Assembly (NCBI GenBank): GCA_001574975.1
Contig: KQ965830.1
Span: forward strand, 62,001-126,000
Direction of reading: 5' to 3'
Length of the DNA: 64,000 nt
Source: Gonapodya prolifera JEL478
Lineage: Eukaryota > Monoblepharomycota > Monoblepharidomycetes > Monoblepharidales > Gonapodyaceae
In this document: piece by piece, positions 10,731 to 23,900 of the stretch
Position numbering within the stretch: position 1 is the stretch's first letter
How the letters are laid out: each line of letters opens with the position of its first letter
The notes under the pieces: model-generated
The model's input: only the letters and a program-made list of their open reading frames with translations
What the model was told of the DNA's origin: nothing
The model's database searches: none
Position numbers and translations under genes: made by a program

Positions 10731-13700
10731 ATGCCCAAAGCTGTGTTCGCCATTGGCCGAGACCGCCAACCACTTCCTGTCCCTCGCTCCATGGTCGATC
10801 GCTCCACGCTCGTCAACATTCCCAAATCCACGAGATCGGTGATAGCCAAAGCTGAAGCGGCCGAGGTTGGAGGACGGTACGCGGACGCGTATGCGAGTTA
10901 CTTCGAGGTCGGGGAACTCATGCTAGATACGGCGGACTACGCTCGCGCGAAAAAGAATTTGTTGAAAGCCCTTGACATGGCTAAGAAGATGAAATCTTTG
11001 CGCCATCAAACTGAGTGAGTGCGCGCCAATTGGGTCCGTGCAACACTGGGATTAAACACCTCTTCTCTTCAGGGCAAATCTTCATCTTTCGGAAGCTTTT
11101 CGCGGGTTAGTCCGATTGATTTCTATTAAGGGGAGACCCTACTGGTGTTATTTTACAGTATTTGATTTCGTGATAGGATGCAGAAATACGTCCCAGCGCT
11201 GAAGCACGCCCAAGCGGCGCGCGAGCTTGCACAGCGCTCTCGAGACTTTCGAAAAATTGCTGAGTCCTGGCTGAAGGAAGGAGTTGTGCTTCTCAATCAC
11301 GCAGAGTAAGTACGAATTAGTTGGTCATTGACAGGTGCCTTGTTGACTCGACTACTCGCCGTTGCAGAGCACTACAGGAAGACGAAGGGTCAGCTTCTTA
11401 TTACAAAAGTGCAATTACAGCGTTTAAGGAGGTACTCTCCCTGATTTCAAGTTTCGAAGGTTTGTTTTGTTATTTTTGAGTCTCCAAGCTTGGGTTTTTG
11501 AATCTTGCACACTTTTCAAGCTAACGTACGGGATCTCTATGAACTCGATGCTGAGATTAATATTGGGATATGTCAGAAGGGGCTTGAAAATTTCGACGAG
11601 GCCGAGACTGCGTTCTTGCGGTGCATCATCATGGCCAAGCGGTTAGGTGAGACTTACATTCGTGCGGCCAATCGAATCGAGACCATAATTGATCCGGGCA
11701 TCCCAGGGAAAAATGAACACGTTCGGTTGTCTCAGGTATCGGAGAATATGGGTATTCTTTATTTGGAGCACGGAAAGCCGTTGGATGCGCTCAAGGTATT
11801 GAGAAGGTTGGATTCCTCAATGGCTACTGACTAAAACGTACACTTTTATTACACCTCGAAGAATTTTCAAGTTGCGTTTGATAATGTGGGATTAAACGAT
11901 ACGGAGTCTCAAGCCTCGCTGAAAATGAATATTGGTGTGTTGGCACCTCCACTACCTTCTGAAACGCCGGTCTCACGTTGAAACCGCATTTTGAGCTTAC
12001 TGCCAACGTAATCTCAACAAGATCGACGAAGCCCTCAAAAGCGCGAAGGAGTCACGAGGTGCGCCTATTTCTTGTGGCCTTACGTTTCTTGCATTTTGTT
12101 CCACACACCCACTCGTCTCGCCACAGAAATTGCAGAGCGCAGTCACCTAGAAGAAAGTATTGAGCTGGCGCAGAGGTTCATCACGGAGATTGAGACCATC
12201 TTGACTCAAGATCGCGAGCTCAAGCGCATGGAGGAGGAACTCTTGCGACCGGGAGGCGCCGTGAACGCACACCAAGCGCTCGAGAATCGAATTCGAGCAG
12301 CAGAGATGAACATGTGGGTCGGACGAGTGAGCCTTCATGGTGGCTACCTTGGCGTTTGATCCAAGTCTTCTCCAACCTCCAGGAAGGCGGACCGGCCGGA
12401 CAAGGCAGTGGGACATCTCAAAGTGGCTGCTGGGATGATTCGAAAATCTAAGTCGCCTCCGCCTGAAGAAGTACACAACTGGGCCCGAGTGCAGGCCTTT
12501 TTAGGTGAGTGTTGTTTTCTTTAGGACCGTCAGGAGACTGCAATGTTCCCCTCGCTTGCTCACAGCTGAGTGCTTGCTGGCAAACAAGAAGTACTCAGAA
12601 GCGCGCCAACTTGCAGCTACGCTTTTAAACATACCAAAGAGCGACCAGTGGCAGCTTCCGTCTGTGCAGTATCGAGCGCGGGCTCAATTGGTGTATGCCA
12701 AGGCACTCCTTGGGTGCGTTGAAAAGTTGGGGGACCGTTCGGTGGGTTGTTTTGGCCTTTCGTCTTGGTGCCCAGAAGCCTGCATGAGGAACGACGACAG
12801 GTTACGCACACGACCCTTCAAGGCGCGTTTGACGATGTGGAGAAACTGTCGCTGAAACTGGAAGACGACGCGATGCTTTTGGAAGCGTACGAGGGGCTCG
12901 CGAGTACGCACAAACGGTTTGGGTTCTCCAGGCAAGCCAAGGAAGCTCGAAAGTTGGCAACGGAGCTGCAGCAGAAGTTGGACTATGTCGAGAAGGTAGG
13001 TGGAAGAAGGTTTGAGTCTATTTTGTGGATGCATTGATGGCGAACGACGATTCTTTTGGCAGATTGCGCTCGATGCGGATGAGGGGGAATTAAGTGGACC
13101 TGATGAAGGTGCGGATAGTGACAATGAAATTGGCGTGAATAACGAGGTGAGTGTGCCTACTCGGCGGACAAATTACGATCTCATGGCTGTTGAATCAATG
13201 AATGTTAGGAGCGAGAGGCGGAAGTCGGGGATGCAATGGTCATTTCGGTGAGCCGGTCAACCCATGAACCGAGCTAGAACATATTCCCATCAATTTTGTG
13301 CCGTTTTTTCAGGACGAAGAGCCGGAGAAGGAAACTAGTGGTCGAAGACGACTGGTGCGGGCGCACCGACGCGGCAGCGAATCAGACGATGCTCGAGGCG
13401 GTGAACAGCTCCCCGCAACACTTTCGGCAGTCTCAAGCGCTGTGCACGTGTCCTCAAGCCGTATACGTCCAGATTCGGAAGGACTACATGGGCGTCAAAG
13501 CGAAGCTCAGGCAACCTCGTTGGCTGCGTCGTACGTAACGCTCCCTGTGACCTGTTTAACTCAAGTTGATTGCTCGCGTTAGTAGTGTTGCCACCGAAGC
13601 GTCTTTCCGTACAGTGGATCCACCTGATCCATACGCATTTGATTCGAGTCTCGATGATGACATTGCTAACCTCGAAATAGAGTAAGTTCCGCCCCAAGAC

Positions 13701-14268
13701 AGGCCGGGCTCACCGTTACCTGGATTCTTGCTTACCGTACGGCGCGATTTTATCAGGTACTTGGTTGCGTCCACCAAACCAGTACCCGACCACGAAGCAT
13801 TTGAAGTGCAAACATTCGGCACCACGGCCGATATTGCAGAGGTAACCCTCGAGTTCAGTTTTATTGCCGTCGGATGCCCGAACCTTTTTCTGTTCCACTA
13901 TGTCGCCAGGGTGGTGCACCGACGCCTCGAACAGTTAAAATTGTGGTTGTTCGTGGGGAGCTCTCGGAGCGCCCTGGCTTTGACCTCACCTTCTCAGATG
14001 GTGAACGCTCTGTTGCGTGGCTTATGGAAAGGATTGAGGGAAAGTTCTTGGAGGATCGTGGAGTGCACGTAAGTCTTTCATCTGTCCATTAAGACGTCTT
14101 CTCGCCTAGTTCATGGATTCCTCCCCGTTGGTACAGATAAATGTATGCAAACTCCTTGACAGTGAGACGACGGCGACTTTGTCGAGGCGAGAGCGTTTGT
14201 GTGATGTCATAGAAGAGGACACGCAAGAGTTGTTGGCGATAACATCATCAACCGCGTCGGGGCGGTAA
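10731..14268 (+). CDS. TONSL/TONSOKU-like TPR protein with ubiquitin-like domain
   Basis: Large multi-exon protein starting at ATG 10731 (context ACCATGCC) and ending at TAA 14266-14268. The first two thirds are TPR repeats, e.g. Y-A-D-A-Y-A-S-Y-F-E-V-G-E and N-I-G-I-C-Q-K-G-L-E-N-F-D-E-A, then an acidic linker. Near the C-terminus is a ubiquitin-like domain with V-K-I-V-V-V-R-G and S-V-A-W-L-M-E-R-I; the S-V-A-W-L motif and following text resemble the UBL of animal TONSL. Resolved exons include 10731-11014, 11073-11105, 11179-11305 and 11368-11431; the junction near 11432-11520 is unsolved. In animals and plants this family protects stalled replication forks with a histone chaperone role. 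No ankyrin domain and no C-terminal leucine-rich repeats are visible here, unlike animal TONSL. Confidence 0.75.
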
Positions 14269-14889
14269 ATACGAGACACTGGAGCACAATCATTCCACTG
14301 CGTTGTATGTACATGTAATGTAAATGAACATTGTGTCCTTTTACCCATGCGACGAAGCCGAGGCATACGCAAAGGATTGAAGCCACATACCTTGTTTCCA
14401 TTCTCAGATGTTTCTCAGGAACCACGGGGGCATCAAAGTTATCAAGGTTCTTTTTTTCTGTGGAGTGATGTCTACAACACCCGTTCTTCTTCCTTCCATT
14501 CTCGTATCTGCTTCCGCCCATTGCGCAAGCTGCTTTACACCACTCGTACAATCCATCCAATCCTTTGCGTCTCTTCTCGTCTCGCCCGCTCGCCCTCTCG
14601 TTTCTTCTTCCCCTTTCTCTCCACTGTGTCATCCATCCGTTCTCATCGTCTCTCTCCACCCAGATCAACACACCACACCAAATACTTTTCCCTCCTCTCA
14701 TTTGCTTTTGCTGGCTTGGGTCTCGCGGCTTCATGAGGGTGCGCTGCGCCGACGGTACTCGGGTTGGCATTGTTTTCTGCCATGTTCTCTCTATCACGTT
14801 TCGCAGAACTAGATGGCAAGGTCTTCTGGTCTCGCTTTGGTTTGCATTTCGGTCAAATGGGCTCATGAGGCAAAATCGGCCTTCCCAAC
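14269..14889. other. Pyrimidine-rich stretch without a recognised gene
   Basis: C/T-rich DNA leading into the decayed repeat block. Long plus-strand open frames here reflect base composition rather than a recognisable protein. Confidence 0.4.
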
Positions 14890-17800
14890 TTTCTTCTGTA
14901 TGTTCGCATAATGGCGCTCGCTTTGCGCCTATCCTGGCGCCTAACGCCTTCGGGTTTGCACGTGGCACGGATCTTCCTTTATCTCTGTCGTTCGATGGGA
15001 CATTCGTTATCGTCCGCAACCATCTTACCTTTGGCTCCGCAATTTCTCTCTTCTGTCAGTGTCAACCCTACCTGCGACTTGCACCGCAGATAAGTCAAAT
15101 TGCGGTGCAACGTTATCGAGCTTCACCTGTCGGTCATGCGGTACAATTCTCCTGTTTGCGTTCAGGATCTACAGTCTGCTCTTCATACTCTTTTGAGTAC
15201 TACCCTTACACGTCGCATCTCTGTACATTCTGCGAACGAGGTACTACGGCAACGACTAGGTCTATGCTTTTCCTATGATTGAATTGGGGCGCGACCATTT
15301 TCCGCACGTCGTGCCCGACTCATCTTTCGCCGACTTGGGACTCGCGCTTCTCCTGGCGCGTGTTTCGTGTTTGCATAACGCACCCAAGTCGTTGTCAGCC
15401 AACTGGTAACTCGTCTTCGTCCTTCCAAATTGAAGTCTTGCACGGCGCGCGTCCTGTCATGTTTCGCCGACGTGGGACTCGCACCACTTACCTTGGCGCG
15501 TGTTTCATGTTTGCATCATCCGACCTGGACTCCGTCGTCCGACTCGTATCTCTCGTTCTCTGCTACTGTCGCTATTTTTCTCCTCAATCCTTCCCTTCAG
15601 GCGGTGTCAACTACGCCTGCGGCTTTCACCCCGAAACGACAAAGTGCGCTGCATTGTTCCCAGCTCGTTCGTCGACACGAATTTCCTCCGCTGTTCCGTT
15701 CCGCCGACTAGAGACACGTGCTGCACCGTGGCTCGTGTTCGCATTCCACCAGTTCGGACCCGTCCTCGTCATCGTTAAACCGGCATCTATCATTCTCTGC
15801 TACCATCACCCTTTTCGCCCCGCAATCGGTCCCTTCTGGCGGTCTCAATTTCCGCTTGCAGTCTACACCCCAGTAAAGTCAAATTGCGGTGCAGCGTTCG
15901 ACTGCTCGGACTGCCGACACTTGCCTCCTTTGTCATTTTCTGCCGACTTGGGACTCGCATTGCGCTGTTCTGCAGTAACGTTTCTCGGGCTCACATAATT
16001 TTGTCTCGAATTTTGTCCACTTTCTTAACTTTGGCAATTGGCCTGGAGCTCTCACTGCGCTTCTTCTGGGGCATAACTCGGGTTTGCAATTGCATCCGCC
16101 GGCACCCTCGTTGTACTGATGGTACTCTGGTCGTCTACCATATCACTTTCGCTCTGCGCGCAAATTTTTTCCTCTGTCGGTGTCAACTCTACCTGCGGTC
16201 TGCACCCCAGATAAGTCAAAGTAAATTTCTGTTTCGTTGTCTTGGGAGCCTCCTGCCTCCGCCTGGAACCCCTACTCAAGCAACGACAAGGTGACCTTAT
16301 ATGCCTTTGTGTGCTCTCTACCTGCGGAGCATTCACTAATGCTCCTCGAACGAGCTACCATTCATTGCTTTGGTTGACTCATTTGAAACATCGTCACTCG
16401 GTCACATCCAATTTCGTTGCAAACCAAAGTTTTTTGGGTTGATTTTGTCCATGTGGACATTGCCGTGTGTGTGGAGAGTTACAATCAGTGTAACGACTGG
16501 TCTGTTCGTGGATGTTGTCTGTCGTCTTTACTTTTTTTATGCCCTCCGTAGGGATATGACGAGAGGCTCAATCCTCCACTACTATGGCTACCAGCGCTCC
16601 GTGCGTACCCTGAACAAGGCACAAGCGTCAATTCCAGTCGAGTCCGTTTCTAAATGTGTCGCCTTGGGTTTCATGACTTCATTTGGTGCGCTGCGTAACT
16701 CGTGTTGGCGTGGCTTGTTTTACATTTTCATGATCATGTTTCGCAGAACTGGATATGGAGACCTTCTCCTGGTTTCGCGTTTTTGGTTTGGAATTTGCAG
16801 CTCCAACGTGGTCGTTAGTACTTATCGGTCTTCTCAATGTTCTCATGTGCGCCGATTACGGTTCCCTTTTTATCTCTCCTGGCGTGCGTCTCGGGTTTGC
16901 GCTTTGCACGAATCTTAATTCACCTCGGACGTTTGATGGGAACATTCGCTCTTCTCTATCACCATCTTATTTTTGCTCCGACATTCCTCTGTTAAGTCGG
17001 TGTCAACTCAACTCGGAGCTTGCGCCACAGCGTTGTCAAATTGCAGTGCAACCTTTTCTGTCGAACATGCGACACAGTTCTCTAAATTCATGTCAGCAGG
17101 CTCCACAAAAATACATTTTCTGCAAACGAGTGCTCGCCTTCTTCCATTTTACGCCGTCCTGGGGCTCGCAGTGCTCATGGCGCGTGCTTCTTGTTTGCAT
17201 ACGTTTGTCATTGTCGTACAACTGGTATCTCTCATTGTCTGACCTTGCATCGTGTTTTCGCTCCGCATTCTTTCCTTTCATCTGGCGGTGACGTCAGCCC
17301 CACCACATATACGAGTTCATGTTGGACCAAACTTGCCTCCTTTGTTGTTTTCTGCCGACTAGGGACTCGCATTACGTCACTTGTTCTCCCGGTGTGTCTC
17401 CGGTTTGATAGGCGAAACTTACGTAAGAGAGGGGACAAAACTGAGGAAGTTACTCAACCAAAGTTTCGGCCAACTTGGGACTAACACGCCTCTTCTGGAT
17501 TATGGCTCGTGTTTGCAATAGTGTGGCTTCCACCTATCCGGCCTGTCTGCTCTCTAAAGCTTTCGTCGACTTGGAGCTCGCACTACAAATCTTCTACGCA
17601 ATGTCTAGGGGGTTGCATTCGCGCCGGCTGGTCGCTGACGTCAGACTGGTATTGATCTCGACGGCTACAATCTTGCTTTTCACTTCGAAACTTCCCTCCT
17701 CTGTTTTTTTTTCGTACTCTGCACCCGCGGGGCATCCCCTCATGCTCCTCGGAAGAGCTATAATTGGTGACCTTTGTGTGTGTTGAGATGCATCGCTGGA

Positions 17801-17900
17801 TCACATCTACTTCTGTTAAGATCATTATCCAGGTATTCACCAACTCTTTGGGACGGTTCCGTCCTCTGCGGACTTATTTTGCGCTTACCAAAAGGATTCC
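14890..17900 (+). repeat. Block of diverged, irregular tandem repeats
   Basis: Several phrases recur in the same orientation. One (GGTGTCAACT, then a CCTGCGG-like block, then a GTCAAATTGCGGTGCA-like block) occurs at about 15057, 15600, 15838, 16176 and 16997. Another (GACTTGGGACTCGC followed by TGGCGCGTGTTTC and TTTGCA) occurs near 15333, 15468, 15943, 17355 and 17565. A third (GCATTC-CTAATGCTCCTCG) occurs near 16330 and 17735. The best long pair is about 14935-15130 with 16880-17080. Copies are heavily mutated and spaced 240-820 bp, so this is an old array or nested duplication. Plus-strand open frames up to about 240 codons span it but carry no domain. Confidence 0.6.
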
Positions 17901-18901
17901 AATCAGCGTGATATTTAATCTGGTCATGGATATCGACCGCCGTATTGAGTTTTCTGTACTCCTGTGTATCTTGGAAGAGATATGACGGGAATCTCATTCC
18001 TGACTATTCGCCGGGCTTCCAGTCCAAGAATTGAACGCGAATGACGACAGCCCTTCGAAAAAGTTTTCTCTTGGCTGACCCCTTCTGCAACGAACGCGGC
18101 ACCATAGACAATTGTAGCTGACTCTGTTTCTCTGTGTGGCGCTATTTATTTTGCTGCCCTTCGTGCGTAAGTTCGGAAGAAAGGTGACACCATAGGCCTC
18201 ACTCCTCCGCAACCTGAAGCCAAGAAATGAACCTACTGCTTCCTGTTCTGCGTTCTTTTTTCTCGGTGTTCCCCCTTATACCTCAGAGCTCAGATGTGAG
18301 ATCAGCACCAATCTTTCCAATCCTTCAGTCAGCAAAATTCACTCCTCCGACATAACTTCGATCCTTTGTTTTCCTGTTCGCGTGACTCATTGTCGGATAC
18401 AACTTCTTGTTTTGGGTACTTGTCTCCAGGTGAGCTTCATCTTGTACGGCGAATGAGCACCATCCCTTTCAACAAAGTATGTACTCTGCGGCCTTGCTTC
18501 AGTCTAGGGCTTTGCAAATCATTGATTCGAGCTGTGCGTACTGCGCAGCCGCCGAGGGATGGAACTTCCCGAACGCGGAGTGCGCAGAGCAGTCAGAAGA
18601 GACGTGTATATGCACCGCAGAACGAGAGTGGTCAGTAGATAGATGGCGGCAGAAATTGCTGACCTATGTAGATAGGCGCGGTGGAAACGATCCAGGACAA
18701 GCTGGAACGCTCTTGCACTTCTGTATCACCATGAGCTCCACAACCTGGCATTATCGTTTAAGAAATGCCCCCAATTGTGCCTTTGCCGATGCCACTTTTC
18801 GCGGGCCAGACCTGGCAGGTTCTTTCCCCTCCGGCTAAACAATTCACGCGCCCCAAATGTGACGCTTTTCTGTCCCTGCCGCGAAGAGAAAACACCGCAC
18901 A
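17901..18901. other. Stretch without a recognised gene
   Basis: No conserved frame is visible. A short plus-strand frame near 18480-18640 is Cys-rich but unsupported. The right part is the upstream region of OPI3. Confidence 0.35.
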
Positions 18902-20325
18902 ATGACGCCCCCCCCCCGCGCATCGCTCGTCGACCCCACGCAGCCCACGCTGTGGCTCGCAATCGGACACGTCGTGTTCAACCCCCTGGCCTGGAACATC
19001 ATATCAAGAAATGGTGCGTGCCCCTGCCACGTGATTGCGTCCTGCTGACGGATTCGACCGTCCCCCGCCACCCCCGCAACAGAGTACAGGAACAAGACCA
19101 TCACCAAGCTCGTAGGGACACCGCACAGGGGGGTGGCGCTGCTCGGGACGGCAATCTTTGTGGCCGGGTTGTCGAGGGATGTTGTGTGGGTTGAAGTCAC
19201 GCCGCGTTGGGGCCGCCGGGTGCCGGAGGGGGCGGGAAGCTGATGAATTTGGACTGGTGTTGATGGATTGGATCGTTTGGACGTCTGGCTCACGCCTCTC
19301 GCAAAACCGTTGTGGGTTTAGGTTTGCCTGGGCGATGGAACACCAACCAAAACTCGAATTGCTCGACAGTGAGTCTTCTCCCTCTCCCCACAACTCCCCC
19401 TTCACCGAGTTTCTAATCATCCGTGTCCGTGCCGTCAAGCACCCCTCGTGAAATACTCCGTAAGCCATCACTCCCCTTCCCCTTCCCTTCCCCCTGTAAA
19501 CCCTCCTCCTCCCTTCTCTCTGTGATTCTCCCTCCCCCCCTCCTCCCCAGGGCTACACCTCCATCGCCCTCGGCCTTCTCCTCGTCCTGTCCTCCACTTA
19601 TCAACTAGGTCTCGTCAACACGTACCTGGGTGACTACTTTGGGCTGTTGATGGAGAAGAGGGTTACGGAGTTTCCATTTAGTGTGTTGGAGCATCCGATG
19701 TGAGTTCGTGGGGGGGGTTTAGAAAGGGTATGTGTGGTGGAAGGGGAGTGGGGTTCCGAGTTCGGGTGGGACACGGACATGGAAGCGACTACGGATGAGC
19801 GCATGAGCTGTATGGTTGCCAACAGGCAACCGACCGCACAACAGGAAGCTCTATCACTTGGTGACCCCATCTCCACCCCCGACAATGACTCTCACGCTCA
19901 CGCACACCCCCACCGGACAAAGGTACTACGGCTCCACGCTCAACTTCTTCGGCACCTCTCTGATGTAAGCCTCCCTTCCCTCTGTCGTCTTCCCTCTTCC
20001 CTCTTCCCTGCCTTTTCCTCGGCGTACCTCACCTCTTTTCCTCTTTCCCCTTCCCTTCCCTCCCCGCACCCTAACCCCCACGCAAACCCCCCACACACCC
20101 ACGCAGCCAACGCTCCCCCGCGGGCCTCCTCATCACTCTTTCGGTCGCCCTCGTGTACCAGATCGCGCAGGGGTACGAAGGGTGAGTCGCGTCGCTGTAT
20201 GAGGGTTTGGCTGTGTTGCTGTGGGTTGAAACTGACGCTTTTGTCGTTTGGTTGGTTGGTCGAAAAGGGACTTCACGGGAAAGATTTACGCGGAGAGGGA
20301 GAAGAAGAGGGGGAAGAAAAAGTGA
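18902..20325 (+). CDS. OPI3: Phospholipid N-methyltransferase, OPI3 type
   Basis: This enzyme of the fungal phosphatidylcholine pathway methylates phosphatidyl-monomethyl- and dimethylethanolamine with S-adenosylmethionine in the ER membrane. Eight exons join in phase: 18902-19013, 19083-19185, 19322-19368, 19440-19459 (20 nt), 19551-19699, 19923-19964, 20107-20181 and 20268-20325, giving 201 aa, the usual size. Recognisable segments are F-N-P-L-A-W-N-I-I-S-R near the start, T-Y-L-G-D-Y-F-G-L-L-M in the middle, E-H-P-M-Y-Y-G-S-T-L-N-F-F-G before the last helix, and the basic C-terminus. Four hydrophobic helices are expected and visible. A run of ten C bases follows the start codon. Confidence 0.93.
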
Positions 20326-20903
20326 GGGTTGGGTGTACTTGTTGTATGCGTGTATGTGTGTTTTTGTGTATGTGTAGATGGTGGAGTAGATTGAGCGGGG
20401 AACGTGTTTGGTGGTGGTGGGGGGGGTCTGGCGATTTGGAAACGAGTAGAAGAAGGGTACAAGTGGGGTTCGCCTCTCGCCCTATGTGAGTTCTGGGGCA
20501 CCGAACATCGAATAAAGCCTTCACGAGGATACATACATTGCGTTTTCTAGGGGATTGTGAATTCGAAGCCAAAGTTTCCATTTCGAACACAATATACAGC
20601 GCCCCCGGGATTCGTGTGGCACCGTTCCCAGCGTTGCCGCCAGATCTCGACTCCACGGAAGTTCGGGGAAAGGTAGGCACACTAGCGGTTTACTATAAAT
20701 CTCTGACTGTGAACAGAGCCAATCGAACTCTCCCGTGTATGGGTTTGTGTAAGGGTCGGATCGGTGTTTTTGCCCTCTCGCACACGGCTGGCCAAGGGCG
20801 GCCGCAGTCCCCGCCTTACCACGACACTGTGACCACACCCCGTTACCGCGGCCATCCGAAGACTCGCGCGCAGTCGCTGCTTGACGATCGATTCAGCGGG
20901 AAA
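20326..20903. other. Intergenic region
   Basis: Between the OPI3 stop codon and the start of the surface-protein gene. No gene seen. Confidence 0.5.
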
Positions 20904-23900
20904 ATGCGGGTGCCACTTCGTGTGGGCGCGTGGCTGCTGCTGCTTGCTGTGTGTTTGCTGGGCGTGCAGAGTGCGGGTGCGGGTGTGCAGCTGGGAGACG
21001 CAGCGGACGCGCACGCCGTGAGACGGCACAGCGGAGCGAGGAGAGTCGGTGAGTGAGCGGCGCGGGGGTCGGTGGATGCGATGCGATGCGATGCGGTGCT
21101 GACTGGTGCGGCTGAATACTTTTTGGGGTGCGTGCCCTTCGTTCTCAAGCCCGCGGTGGGGATTTCGTGAGGCGAGCTGTGAGTGCAGAGGCAGTGTAAT
21201 TTCGGTGGAAATATTGGCATTCTGAGTGCACCCGCGTTTGTGTTCTCGTAGCCGCCAAGCCCACCTTCTGCACCGCCACCGGGGGGGGACTCGCCCCCTC
21301 CACCGATTCAACCGTCTCCGACTGCACCGGATCCATCTCCCTCTCCATCCCCTCCACCACCACCCCCTACTCCACCACCGCCTCCTCCGCCTCCTCCCCC
21401 CCCTCCACCACCACGCCGGCACGACGACACCCTACCCGCCACCAACATCAACACCTGCCCCTCCGCGCCCCGAAACGGCCTGGTCCCACTCCCCCGCCGA
21501 AAAAATAGGGAAACAACACATCCAGCAACAACATCCTACGGCCACATATCCCGCGCATGGCGCGCACTGTTCCTTCCCACCTCCCNCCTCCACCGCCTCC
21601 ACCTCCACCTCCACCTCCACCCTCACCCGTCTCTCTTCCTCCGCCTCCTCCTCCCGTAGGATCCCCGCCACCTGCCCCTCCTACTCCATCACCAACATCC
21701 GTACCTCCACCACCACCACCTTTGGTCGCATCCCCTCCATCCGCACCACCGCCTCCATCGTATGCCCCTCCCCCACCAACCGCCCCATTTCCCGCGCCAC
21801 CAACTCCCAGCGCGCCGTCTCCAACTCCTGCCGCACCCGCATCAGCACTTCCAACTCCACCCGCGCCACCCCCGGCGCTTCCTTCACCTCCACCTCCACC
21901 TCCGCCACCCTCATTCCCGTCAAGCGGTCTTCCACTGTTCCCGACTCAACTGGGAACCGCCGCGGTGCTCCCAGGAAAACCAGGGCTCCCGGGTCCTGTG
22001 AATACAGGATCGTTTCCTCCTTCACCTCCAAAGGGCGATAGCACTGATCCACATGTGGGACATCTTGTGGCGTCCCCCTCTGTGAGTTGATGCAACGGTC
22101 CAGCTTGCATTACAGCAGCTTAAAACTTTGCCTTTTGTTCGATTTCGCTAGAATGGCAATACGTGCTGTCCCTCAGGATCCACATGCCTTAACAAAGTCT
22201 GCTATTCGTGCGACCTGGGTGCTGGTTGGTTAGCATGCACACGTACGTTTTGCACAACGCAGTAGACCTTGCAAATTAAGTGCCCCCCGGAAACTCAACC
22301 ATTTTCGTTCATCTTTGTGACTGCGGCGAACAGCGTTCTATCCGATTCCGAGAATGAAGCGCGAGGTTACGTCAGAGACGGCATGCTTTAGTGGCAACCA
22401 ATGTCCACCAAAGTATACTCCTGCATTTACTTCGAACAATGACGGCACATGCTGCGTGAGTGGACTCTCACTTTTGTGAATTGAGAGACGTGCAAGGTGC
22501 CCAACATGTTGATCCCACCATAGCCTCCCACCACGCCCATCTTGGTGTCGAAGGCGGTTAGTGCAATTGAAAAGGGGAGGGTTCATTGATTGAGAGACCA
22601 ACATCGTCGCTCGTAGACCGGGTGCTGCCCTTCGGGCGCTTTTTGCGACTCGGGCGACTGCTATTCCTGCCCTCCTGGGTACCCATACAAATGTGCAAGT
22701 GAGTTATCCTGAACTGGAACTGTGGACGTGAGAGGGATTGAACTTCACGGGCCTTTGAACAGATATTGTTTATGGACTTCGAAAGCGAGGCGCATATGAC
22801 GACGTGAAATGTGCAAGAACGCCTTGCGCACAGAACCGAGGCTTGACAAGCTTTACAATCCCGGACGATACCTCGACGTGTTGTGTAAGTTTGATCGTTC
22901 AACGCTGTCGTTCCTGATCATGTTTGACCGGTGGTACATATTGTGTTCATATAAAGCCCCGCACCGTTCCCATCTCCAGCATGCCGGCAGTAAGTCCACG
23001 CTGACGGGCGGCTCCACGACTCGCTCTCTCCCTGTGAAATTCTGATGTGCTCCCTCTCGCCTCTAAATAGACGGGCTGCTGCCCTGCGGACTACAAGTGC
23101 AGCTCGAAAATGTGTTTCAAGTGCCCCGCTCAACAACCTTACGCTTGTGCGGGTAAGAAACTGTTGCATTACTGTTATACGTAAACCCGCATGTCGACGT
23201 GCGATCCCCAAGAAATCGCCAACCCCAATAACCGTCTCTGTTCTGCAAAGCCATGTCCCACGGGTCGCCTTTCCGCTGTTTTCCCAATTCTCGAGGACCG
23301 GACCTGCTGCGTGGGTGTGCACCCCACCATGACGATATGTGAACGTATTTGACCAGCGCATAATGTCATAGGTCACGACGACGGAAACGACGCCAGCGCC
23401 TACGACCACCACGCAACAACCTACGACCACTGCCACGGCGACACAGACGCAGACGCAAACGCCAACACAGACGCAGACGCAGACGCAGACTGCGGCAACG
23501 AGTACAACCGCTGCATCGTCCACGCAGACGACTGCACAGTGGTCCGCGACGTCAGCGATGTCAACGACGGCCACAATAACAGTCAGTCCAACAACCACGG
23601 AGTCTGCCACACAGACCACGGCATCAACCACTGCGACCCAAACTGAAGGCACGACACCCGTAATCCCCATAACCTCAGCGGCACCAGCGACATCCGCGTC
23701 ACCTTCGCCAGTGGCTACTACCGACGTCCCACCACCCGCCAGTTTGAGCGGCACAGTAGTTGCACCCAACCCAACGCGGACCGGGCCTCTGTTTCCACCA
23801 CCTACTGGCATCCTGCCGCTGGTGATTCCGTCCGTCCCGATATTCTTTCCACCATCAGATCCCCCACCACTAGGTGCTCCCCCTCCTCCAACCGCTCCGC

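Noticed and set aside
14565-15998. Two back-to-back plus-strand open frames of 237 and 239 codons as real genes
   Set aside because: They lie in C/T-rich repeats, have no domain, and their text is Leu/Ser/Arg/Phe-rich as expected from base composition.
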